Positions 1 to 5,476 of a stretch of DNA of 9,399 nucleotides are shown here, in pieces. Within the stretch, counting starts at the first letter, position 1. Each line of letters begins with the position of its first letter. Where the stretch lies: NCBI GenBank assembly GCA_000402295.1, contig AQRW01000094.1:1-9399 (forward strand). The letters run 5' to 3'. The notes below the pieces were generated by a model. The model had not been told where the DNA came from. It did no database searches and was given only the letters and a program-made list of their open reading frames with translations. The translations under genes and the position numbers were made by a program. This DNA comes from Candidatus Aerophobus profundus SCGC AAA252-L23. GTDB lineage: Bacteria > Aerophobota > Aerophobia > Aerophobales > Aerophobaceae.

Positions 1-20
1 ATAATATAGACTAAAAGCAA

Positions 21-36
21 GTATAAGGAATTATAC
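21..36 (+). promoter_or_regulatory. Small leader hairpin enclosing a Shine-Dalgarno-like sequence
   Basis: Perfect 6-bp arms GTATAA (21-26) and TTATAC (31-36) flank a GGAA loop. The purine stretch AAGGAA (25-30) is the best ribosome-binding candidate for the gene starting at 43, although its 12-nt spacing is long. The stem is all but one pair A-U, so it would be weak. It could be a small operator-like dyad, a marginal translational control element, or chance in AT-rich DNA. The rest of 1-42 holds nothing else I can support; upstream sequence is missing, so a promoter cannot be judged. Confidence 0.25.
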
Positions 37-42
37 CAGGAT

Positions 43-1131
43 ATGAAGAAGACAGTGGCTTTAATTATGGCGGGAGGGATCGGTAAAAGATTATGGCCGG
101 AAAGCCGGCTTAGCTATCCTAAGCAACTTTTACAAATTGCTGGGAAAGAAAGCCTACTGCAGGCTACCTATCGCAGGGCTTCCCATCTTTTTGGCCCGGA
201 GAATACCTATCTGGCTATTCGGAAAGAAATGAAGAAAGAGGTTATCTCTCAACTACCTCAGCTTTCCCTAAAAAACCTCATCCTGGAACCTAAAGGCCGA
301 GATACTGCCCCCTGCATTGGCTTTTTCGCTGTTTGGCTCCGTCACCGGTGGGGAGATATTCCCATGGTGGTTTTACCTTCAGATCATCTGATCCACCAGG
401 AGAAAAATTTCTTTAAGGCCATTGAAGTTGCCGGCAAACAAGCGGAAAAAAACTTTCTGGTAACCATCGGGATTAAACCCATCCGGGTGGAAACAGGTTA
501 CGGTTATCTCCAAATGGGAGAAAAAATAGGAGAGCTAAACGGTATTTCTTTCTATAAGCTAAAACGATTTACCGAGAAACCCTCTCATAAGAAGGCCAAG
601 GAATTTGTAGAACAAGGCAAATTCCTCTGGAATGCTGGAATATTTGTCTGGAAGCCTAGTGTTATTCTGAAAGAAATGGAAAAATTCGTTCCGGAACTCT
701 TCCAGGGTTTATCCGAGATTGAGAAGTTTCTGGGAACCAGTAAAGAAGAGGAGAAAATCAGGAAACTTTATCCTACTTTGCCTAAAATATCTATTGATTA
801 TGCCGTAATGGAAAAAACAACTTTGGCCGTAGCTATACCCGGCGAATTTGACTGGGATGATCTGGGTAACTGGAAGGCTCTGGAGAGAATATTTCCCAAA
901 GACGAGAAAGGGAATATTCTTCGGGGCTTAGTAGTGCAAAAGGAATGTAACAATTGTATCTTTCTTAACCGGGAGGACAAAACTCTCATGGCGGCCATCG
1001 GTGTTTCCAACCTCATCTTGATTAATTCTCCCTGGGGAATTTTGATAGTCAACTCGGAAATGGCTCAGGAAGTAAAAGATTTGGTCAATGAACTTATCTC
1101 TAATGAAGAGCTGAAAAAATATGTGGAATAA
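43..1131 (+). CDS. manC: Mannose-1-phosphate guanylyltransferase (monofunctional)
   Basis: Cytoplasmic nucleotidyltransferase making GDP-mannose from GTP and mannose 1-phosphate, the donor for mannosylated or fucosylated surface glycans. The N-terminal GT-A fold shows the family signature at residues 10-28 (GG-x-GKRLWP-x-SR, then YPKQ with K27). EPKGRDTAP follows at 82-90, LPSDH at 111-115, FTEKP at 176-180, WNAGIF at 196-201, SIDYAVMEK at 250-258 and WDDLGNW at 271-277. At 362 residues it has the length of the single-domain enzymes and lacks the C-terminal cupin isomerase domain of bifunctional ManC/AlgA proteins. The C-terminal ~75 residues look like the usual short beta extension. The start has a weak ribosome site (AAGGAA at 25-30). 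Its 3' end overlaps the next gene by 11 nt, which suggests co-translation. No partner sugar genes (manA, manB, gmd) are in the window, so the glycan made is unknown. Confidence 0.93.
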   Translation: MKKTVALIMAGGIGKRLWPESRLSYPKQLLQIAGKESLLQATYRRASHLFGPENTYLAIRKEMKKEVISQLPQLSLKNLILEPKGRDTAPCIGFFAVWLRHRWGDIPMVVLPSDHLIHQEKNFFKAIEVAGKQAEKNFLVTIGIKPIRVETGYGYLQMGEKIGELNGISFYKLKRFTEKPSHKKAKEFVEQGKFLWNAGIFVWKPSVILKEMEKFVPELFQGLSEIEKFLGTSKEEEKIRKLYPTLPKISIDYAVMEKTTLAVAIPGEFDWDDLGNWKALERIFPKDEKGNILRGLVVQKECNNCIFLNREDKTLMAAIGVSNLILINSPWGILIVNSEMAQEVKDLVNELISNEELKKYVE

Positions 1132-2167
1132 CGGAAAAAATTTACTCTTGGCCAAATTCAAGGAAAAAATCAAGCAACAAAGCCTTGATGCTTTCCTAAT
1201 TACCAATCCCTATAATATCTTTTATCTAACTAACCTCCGGATAGAAGGTGCTCTTATTCTATCTCCCGGGGCCAATATTCTTATTACTTCTCCTTTATAC
1301 GCTGAGGAAGTAAGTAAAAACTGTCATAACTGGCAAATAGAAATTCAAAAAGAGTCTTTGCATGCTAGTCTCCTTCATTTGTGGAAAAATCTTGAAACTA
1401 TGAAAATTGGGTTTGAGTCTTCCCATATTTCCTACCAGCAGTACCAAAAGCTAATTACTGTCGGGAGACACCAGTTTATCCCCTGTCAGAGGGTGGTAGA
1501 GAGCTTTCGGCTAATTAAGGAGGAAAAGGAGCTTGCTTTTATCAGAAGAGCCTTTCAGGCTACTTTGATTACTCTTAACTATCTGGAAGGTAAGCTCCAG
1601 CCGGGAATTACTGAAAGACAACTTTATAACCAAGCCGTGGATAAGATTCATGCCCTGGCTGATGAAGTGGCTTTTTCTCCCATTATCCTTTTTGGTGAGA
1701 GAACTTCCCTGCCTCACGGCAGACCCAGTGAAAGAAAGCTAAATCAAGGGGAGGGAGTTCTCTTAGATATAGGAGCAAAAGTTGAAAATTACTGTGCAGA
1801 TTTAACCAGAACTGTATTCTTCGGAGAAATTGATCCGGAGTGGCAAGAAATCTATAATTTGGTTGAGAGAGCTCAGATAAGAGGTTTTGAAGAAATAAGA
1901 CCAGGAGAAAAAGCCTCGCGGATTGATCAGGTAATAAGAGAAGTAATCGAGAAAGCTGGCCATGGAAACAGTTTTTTCCATGGTAGCGGACACGGAGTTG
2001 GGCTTGAGGTTCACGAACAACCTTTCCTTAACCGTCACTCCACACATATCTTGAGAGCAGGTATGGTAGTCACGGTGGAACCTGGGATTTATCTTCCGGG
2101 AAAGGGAGGAATTAGACTGGAAAAAATGGTCTTGATAACTGACAAAGGAGGAGAAATTCTCAAATGA
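1121..2167 (+). CDS. pepP: Aminopeptidase P / Xaa-Pro dipeptidase-like M24 metallopeptidase
   Basis: Cytoplasmic pita-bread metallopeptidase, probably removing N-terminal residues before proline or splitting Xaa-Pro dipeptides. A creatinase-like N-terminal domain (about 10-130; note ITNPYNIFYLTN at 27-38) precedes the catalytic domain. All five metal ligands of the family are visible: D216 (LLDIGA), D227 (CADLTR), H291 (GSGHGVG), E320 (TVEPGIY) and E334 (RLEKM). H199 and H298 fit the accessory catalytic histidines. The GHG-x-G-x-x-x-HE-x-P motif favours Xaa-Pro peptidases over methionine aminopeptidase. At 348 residues it matches the short YqhT/PepQ-type enzymes. The chosen ATG lies inside manC and has only a weak GAAGAG site; a TTG at 1148 behind GGAAAAA is an alternative start nine residues shorter. 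It ends in an ATGA overlap with efp, a pairing common in Firmicutes. Aminopeptidase P versus prolidase cannot be settled from sequence. Confidence 0.88.
   Translation: MWNNGKNLLLAKFKEKIKQQSLDAFLITNPYNIFYLTNLRIEGALILSPGANILITSPLYAEEVSKNCHNWQIEIQKESLHASLLHLWKNLETMKIGFESSHISYQQYQKLITVGRHQFIPCQRVVESFRLIKEEKELAFIRRAFQATLITLNYLEGKLQPGITERQLYNQAVDKIHALADEVAFSPIILFGERTSLPHGRPSERKLNQGEGVLLDIGAKVENYCADLTRTVFFGEIDPEWQEIYNLVERAQIRGFEEIRPGEKASRIDQVIREVIEKAGHGNSFFHGSGHGVGLEVHEQPFLNRHSTHILRAGMVVTVEPGIYLPGKGGIRLEKMVLITDKGGEILK
2144..2151 (+). promoter_or_regulatory. Strong Shine-Dalgarno for efp inside the upstream gene
   Basis: AAAGGAGG lies inside the last codons of the aminopeptidase gene, 12 nt before the efp ATG at 2164. 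A short dyad, GAGAA-A-TTCTC (2151-2161), fills the interval; its inner arms could pair and bring the site closer to the start. Together with the ATGA overlap this supports the 2164 start and suggests coupled but independently strong translation of EF-P. Confidence 0.55.
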
Positions 2168-2724
2168 TTACAGCTAATGACCTCCGACAAGGAACAACTA
2201 TTGAACTGGAAGGAACCCTTTATGTGGTCGAAGAATTTCAACATGTCAAAAGAGGACGAGGAGGAGCCTTTGTGCGGACTAAACTCAAGAACCTGCATAC
2301 CCTGGAGATTATCCGGAAAGTATTTCAACCAGAGGAGAAACTAAAGAATGCCTTTATAAGCTCCCGGAAAGCTCAGTATCTTTACCGGGAAGGAAACAAT
2401 TTTCAGTTTATGGATTTGGATAATTTTGAAGAAAAAATTATTCCCCAGGATTTCTTAGGAGAGAAGGTAAATTTTCTTTCCCATAATTTAGAAGTTGCCT
2501 TAAAGCTATATGAAGAACAAATAGTGGACCTGGAACTTCCTTCTTCGGTAGAATTAAAGGTAAAGAAATCTTCTCCCGGCCTAAAGGGTGATACAGTAGG
2601 CTCAGCCACCAAACCAGTAACCCTGGAATCCGGATACGTTCTACGAGTGCCACTTTTTATCAAGGAAGGTGACCTTATTCGGGTGGACACTCGAACGGGT
2701 GAGTATCTAGGAAAAAACAGCTAA
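2164..2724 (+). CDS. efp: Elongation factor P
   Basis: Translation factor that binds between the ribosomal P and E sites and relieves stalling at consecutive prolines. The 186-residue length is standard, with three beta domains: a KOW-like N-terminal domain (1-64), a central OB domain (about 65-128) and a C-terminal OB domain (129-186) carrying the signature PGLKGDT at 138-144 and the ending VDTRTGEY. The domain I loop that touches the P-site tRNA reads HVKRGRGGAF (27-36). Arg32 occupies the position of the modified lysine (K34) in E. coli, with Arg30 in place of the usual proline. An arginine here is known both from EarP-rhamnosylated EF-P and from unmodified or uncharacterised lineages. No modification gene (epmA/B/C, earP, ymfI) is visible. 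It starts within the aminopeptidase stop (ATGA). In many Firmicutes efp sits close to accBC, as here. Confidence 0.96.
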   Translation: MITANDLRQGTTIELEGTLYVVEEFQHVKRGRGGAFVRTKLKNLHTLEIIRKVFQPEEKLKNAFISSRKAQYLYREGNNFQFMDLDNFEEKIIPQDFLGEKVNFLSHNLEVALKLYEEQIVDLELPSSVELKVKKSSPGLKGDTVGSATKPVTLESGYVLRVPLFIKEGDLIRVDTRTGEYLGKNS

Positions 2725-2753
2725 TTCTCCAAGCAGATAAGAGAGAGAGAAAG

Positions 2754-3194
2754 ATGGATCTTAAGCTACTGAGGAAAATAATAGACATCTTTGAGGCTTC
2801 TTCTTTGTGGGAACTGGAAATAGAAGAAAAAGGGACGCGCTTCCGTCTGGGCAAAAAGCTGGGAAAAGAACCATTGTTTCACCAGCAAGTTCCTTCCTCT
2901 TCTAAGCAGAGTAAAGAAAAAAAGGTCCTGGAGATGGAAAAAGAAAAGAAAAAACTGATAGTTGTTCGCTCCCCTCTGGTAGGAACCTTTTATCGGACTA
3001 TATCCCCGGAAGATAAGCCTTTGGCGAAAGTGGGAGATAAGGTTGTAGTGGGCCAGACTCTCTGTGTTATTGAGGCCATGAAGGTAATGAATGAGATAAA
3101 TTCTGAAGTAAATGGGAGAATAAAAGATATTCTGATTAAAAATGGTCAACCGGTAGAATATGACCAGGAACTCTTTCTCATAAAGGAACATTAA
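2754..3194 (+). CDS. accB: Acetyl-CoA carboxylase biotin carboxyl carrier protein (BCCP)
   Basis: Carries the biotin that shuttles carboxyl groups from biotin carboxylase to the carboxyltransferase in malonyl-CoA synthesis, the committed step of fatty-acid synthesis. Residues 1-40 form the conserved N-terminal segment (MDLK-x-LRKIIDIFE). A short charged linker rich in Lys, Glu and Ser follows (44-67), then the biotinyl domain (about 70-146). Biotin would attach to K110 in EAMKVMNE. The 'thumb' that distinguishes AccB from other lipoyl/biotinyl domains is present around 78-92 (TFYRTISPEDKP). 146 residues is slightly short because the linker is brief. The 29-nt gap after efp carries a purine-rich GAGAGAGAGAAAG ribosome site. 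The stop codon shares one base with the accC start. The accA and accD carboxyltransferase genes are not in this window. Confidence 0.96.
   Translation: MDLKLLRKIIDIFEASSLWELEIEEKGTRFRLGKKLGKEPLFHQQVPSSSKQSKEKKVLEMEKEKKKLIVVRSPLVGTFYRTISPEDKPLAKVGDKVVVGQTLCVIEAMKVMNEINSEVNGRIKDILIKNGQPVEYDQELFLIKEH
3182..3188 (+). promoter_or_regulatory. Ribosome binding site fixing the accC start
   Basis: AAAGGAA lies in the last codons of accB, 5 nt before the ATG at 3194. That ATG overlaps the accB TAA by one base. The ideal spacing supports this start and suggests translational coupling, which would help keep AccB and AccC in balance. Confidence 0.6.
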
Positions 3195-4537
3195 TGTTCT
3201 CCAGAATTCTGGTAGCTAACCGGGGAGAGATAGCTCTACGCATTATTAGAGCTTGTAAAGAATTAGGTATAGAAACAGTAGTAGTTTTTTCCAAGGAAGA
3301 TGAGCAGTCACTACCAGTGCTTTTCGCTGACGAAGCCATTTGCATTGGTCCCCGCGAACCCGCCGAGAGTTATCTTAACGTGCCGCGAATCATCAGCGCA
3401 GCAGAAATTTCTGGAGCCGAGGCTATTCATCCAGGTTACGGTTTTCTGGCTGAGAGTGAATATTTCGCTGAGGTTTGCCGGTCCTCAGGAGTAGAGTTTA
3501 TCGGACCCGGCCACGAAGTTATCGAGAAACTGGGAAATAAGATTAAAGCACGCAATACTCTCTCCCAAGTGGGTATTTCGGTAATCCCTGGCTCAGAGAA
3601 AATTATTAGGGACAAAAAACAAGCCGAGCAGATTTGTTCTCGTCTGGGCTATCCAGTAGTTTTGAAAGCGGTTGCTGGAGGGGGCGGCCGGGGAATGCGG
3701 GTAGTGAAAAAGCGACGAGAATTTGATTCTCTCTTTAAACTTGCTCAGCAGGAAGCCAAGATTGCTTTCGGAAACCCAGATATTTACATTGAAAAATACT
3801 TAAGCCGGGTTAGGCATATTGAATTTCAAATTCTGGCCGACAAGTTCGGACAGGTAGTTCATTTTGGAGAGAGAAACTGTTCCATTCAGAGGAGATACCA
3901 GAAATTAATGGAAGAATCTCCCTCCACTTTTTTAAATGAGTCTCTTCGTCAGAAGATAGGTGAGGTAGCTGTCAAAGTAGCCAAAGAATTAAAGTATTCA
4001 GGAGCAGGCACCATAGAGTTTTTGATGAATGAGGACCAGGATTTTTATTTTATGGAGATGAACACCCGCCTTCAAGTTGAGCATCCGGTAACTGAAATGA
4101 TTACGGGCAGAGATCTGGTAAAAGATCAGATAAGAATCGCCGGAGGAGAAGTTTTAGGTTATACCCAAGGAGATATTAAAATTCAAGGAGTGGCTATCGA
4201 GTCTCGAATAACGGCCGAAGATCCGGAAAAAAATTTTGCCCCTTCTCCCGGAACAGTGACAGCTTTTCATGTTCCTGGAGGACCAGGGATTAGAGTAGAC
4301 ACTCATGTATATACGGGCTACACTATCCCCTCCTCGTATGATTCTCTCGTTTGCAAACTTATCACCTGGGGTATGAATCGAGCCGAAGCTATCTCCAGAA
4401 TGCGTAGAGCTCTGGAAGAATTTGTCATCGAGGGAATAAAAACTACCATTCCTTTCCACCAACGGATAGTAGAAAACGAGTCTTTCATCAAAGGTGAGTT
4501 TTTCACTGATTTTCTGGAAAAAGAACTGAGAAAGTAG
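3194..4537 (+). CDS. accC: Acetyl-CoA carboxylase biotin carboxylase subunit
   Basis: ATP-grasp enzyme that carboxylates the biotin on AccB using bicarbonate and ATP. The 447 residues match E. coli AccC (449) with the same order: N-terminal Rossmann-like domain (KILVANRGEIA-type start, 4-14), ATP-grasp domain (about 115-330) and C-terminal domain. Residues expected for catalysis are in place: K116 and K158 for ATP, the glycine-rich AGGGGRGMRVV (161-171), H208, K237 (RRYQKLMEES), E275, E288, N290, R292, Q294, V295, E296 (the MNTRLQVEHPVTE motif, 289-301) and R338. No extra biotinyl or carboxyltransferase domain is fused, so this is the free subunit rather than pyruvate or propionyl-CoA carboxylase. 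The immediate upstream accB with its thumb supports acetyl-CoA carboxylase. The start follows a well-spaced AAAGGAA, and an 81-nt gap follows the gene. Confidence 0.97.
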   Translation: MFSRILVANRGEIALRIIRACKELGIETVVVFSKEDEQSLPVLFADEAICIGPREPAESYLNVPRIISAAEISGAEAIHPGYGFLAESEYFAEVCRSSGVEFIGPGHEVIEKLGNKIKARNTLSQVGISVIPGSEKIIRDKKQAEQICSRLGYPVVLKAVAGGGGRGMRVVKKRREFDSLFKLAQQEAKIAFGNPDIYIEKYLSRVRHIEFQILADKFGQVVHFGERNCSIQRRYQKLMEESPSTFLNESLRQKIGEVAVKVAKELKYSGAGTIEFLMNEDQDFYFMEMNTRLQVEHPVTEMITGRDLVKDQIRIAGGEVLGYTQGDIKIQGVAIESRITAEDPEKNFAPSPGTVTAFHVPGGPGIRVDTHVYTGYTIPSSYDSLVCKLITWGMNRAEAISRMRRALEEFVIEGIKTTIPFHQRIVENESFIKGEFFTDFLEKELRK

Positions 4538-4563
4538 CTTAAAAAATGGATCAGAGAATAGAG

Positions 4564-4584
4564 AATTCCAGAATGTTCTGAATT
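4564..4584. promoter_or_regulatory. Operator-like dyad in the accC - Asp23 gap
   Basis: In the widest gap of the window (4538-4618), arms AATTCCAGAA (4564-4573) and TTCTGAATT (4576-4584) are complementary apart from one bulged C, with a TG centre. There is no T-run after it, so it is not a Rho-independent terminator. The 2-nt centre also suits a protein-binding palindrome in DNA better than an RNA hairpin. It lies 35 nt before the TTG start of the next gene. I see no convincing -35/-10 pair around it; TGGTTAATT at 4591-4599 is only a poor extended -10 candidate. Confidence 0.35.
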
Positions 4585-4605
4585 GAGGGTTGGTTAATTT
4601 GGAAT

Positions 4606-4613
4606 AAAGGAGG
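4606..4613 (+). promoter_or_regulatory. Strong Shine-Dalgarno that supports a TTG start
   Basis: AAAGGAGG, near-perfect to the 16S rRNA tail, ends 5 nt before the TTG at 4619. No ATG or GTG in the same frame lies at a suitable distance, so this site decides the start of the Asp23-family gene. Confidence 0.75.
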
Positions 4614-4618
4614 AAAAA

Positions 4619-4921
4619 TTGAGCGAGGAAAGAAAATATGAGATAGACAGAAAAGTGATTGTGGAGATAATAAAAAAGACTCTCAACCGGATTGAAGGTA
4701 TCCATTCTATTAAAAGGAGTCTTTGGGGAGAAGATATTAAGATAAAAGTTAGCGACGAAGGCTTAAACCTACGTTTGGGATTAATAGTAAAAAGTGATAC
4801 AGTTATTCCGGAAGTAGCCGAAAAAGCTAACCAGGAATTAAAGGAAACTATTGAGAAGACGCTTGGTCTTCCAGTAGTCAATTTGAAAATAAAGATAAAG
4901 GGAATTAAGTTTTCCCGCTAA
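4619..4921 (+). CDS. Asp23/Gls24 (DUF322, YqhY-type) family protein
   Basis: Small cytoplasmic protein of 100 residues with a single Asp23/Gls24-like domain: an N-terminal segment ending in the 'RIEGI' version of the family's 'v-x-GV' turn (24-28), alternating beta strands (38-57) and a helix (62-83), then a final strand set (86-98). There is no signal peptide or membrane segment. In Bacillus subtilis the equivalent gene yqhY lies directly after accB-accC, and its loss has been linked to mutations in acetyl-CoA carboxylase genes; the same order here suggests a role tied to that enzyme. The next gene encodes a probable membrane anchor of the same fold, as in the Asp23-AmaP pair of staphylococci. 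The exact biochemical function is unknown. The start is TTG, supported by AAAGGAGG at 5-nt spacing. Confidence 0.78.
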   Translation: MSEERKYEIDRKVIVEIIKKTLNRIEGIHSIKRSLWGEDIKIKVSDEGLNLRLGLIVKSDTVIPEVAEKANQELKETIEKTLGLPVVNLKIKIKGIKFSR

Positions 4922-4945
4922 ATTTCAGCTAAAAAGGAGAAAAAA

Positions 4946-5467
4946 ATGCCAATTTATCAAAAGGTTCTTTGGGCAATTGGTCTGTTGGCTCTGGCAGCTC
5001 TTTGCCTGGGTGGATTTCTGACAACTACGGGAGCTCTTCCTCAAGTCATTATTGATAATGCCCTGGGATCTCTATATCTCTCACCAATGATAAGATCAGC
5101 AGCCGCTTTGATTTTTGCTCTTCTGTTTATCCTGAGTATCTATCTTCCTTATGCTACCTGGGTGGAAGGTCAAGGTGCTGTAGTTAGTCTTAAGAATCCC
5201 CTGGGAGAGGTAGAAATTTCTCAGAAGGCCATTTCTGACTTTATCCAACGAGTGGGAGGAGAGGTAGAGGAAGTACAGGATCTTCACGCCCGGGTTAAAT
5301 CAACCGAAGAGGGCCTCGATGTCTTTGTCACTCTGGCAGTTCAGTCTCAGGGTGAGATCCCCCGGCTAATCAATGAACTCCAAACCATAATCAAAAACTA
5401 TCTTAATAAGACCGTGGGAATTGAGAACATTGGAGAAGTAAAAGTAAAGGTAGCCAAAATCCTTTAA
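4946..5467 (+). CDS. amaP: AmaP-like Asp23-family membrane anchor
   Basis: 173-residue inner-membrane protein with two N-terminal hydrophobic segments (about 7-29 and 50-70) joined by a loop of roughly 20 residues. A soluble C-terminal domain (about 75-173) follows, with the Asp23/Gls24 beta-alpha pattern (GAVVSLKNPLGEVEIS at 77-92, then a helix, then the VDVFVTL-like strand near 124-131). This matches AmaP, which tethers Asp23 to the membrane in Staphylococcus. Both N- and C-termini would be cytoplasmic if the two segments form a hairpin. It sits 24 nt after the soluble Asp23-family gene with a good AAGGAGA ribosome site, so the two proteins probably interact. AmaP is best known from Gram-positive bacteria; here it neighbours an outer-membrane protein gene. 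The family assignment rests on topology and context as well as sequence pattern. Confidence 0.78.
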   Translation: MPIYQKVLWAIGLLALAALCLGGFLTTTGALPQVIIDNALGSLYLSPMIRSAAALIFALLFILSIYLPYATWVEGQGAVVSLKNPLGEVEISQKAISDFIQRVGGEVEEVQDLHARVKSTEEGLDVFVTLAVQSQGEIPRLINELQTIIKNYLNKTVGIENIGEVKVKVAKIL

Positions 5468-5476
5468 ACTTGTTAG

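Noticed and set aside
2766..3191. A 141-codon open frame on the - strand opposite accB
   Set aside because: It lies entirely opposite a well-supported accB. Its Phe/Tyr/Gln-rich composition is what antisense of purine-rich coding DNA gives, and it shows no recognisable motif.
4565..4583. Resemblance of the gap dyad to eukaryotic heat-shock (alternating TTC/GAA) elements
   Set aside because: Everything around it is bacterial; the match is a by-product of a palindrome built from GAA and TTC triplets.
4591..4607. Possible promoter before the Asp23-family gene
   Set aside because: TTAATT matches the -10 consensus at only three of six positions, there is no -35 at the right distance, and the start point would fall at the ribosome site.
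4154..4705. A 183-codon open frame on the - strand across the accC end and the next gap
   Set aside because: It spans the conserved accC C-terminus and the start of the Asp23 gene. It has no family motif, a Phe/Ser-rich shadow composition and no convincing ribosome site.
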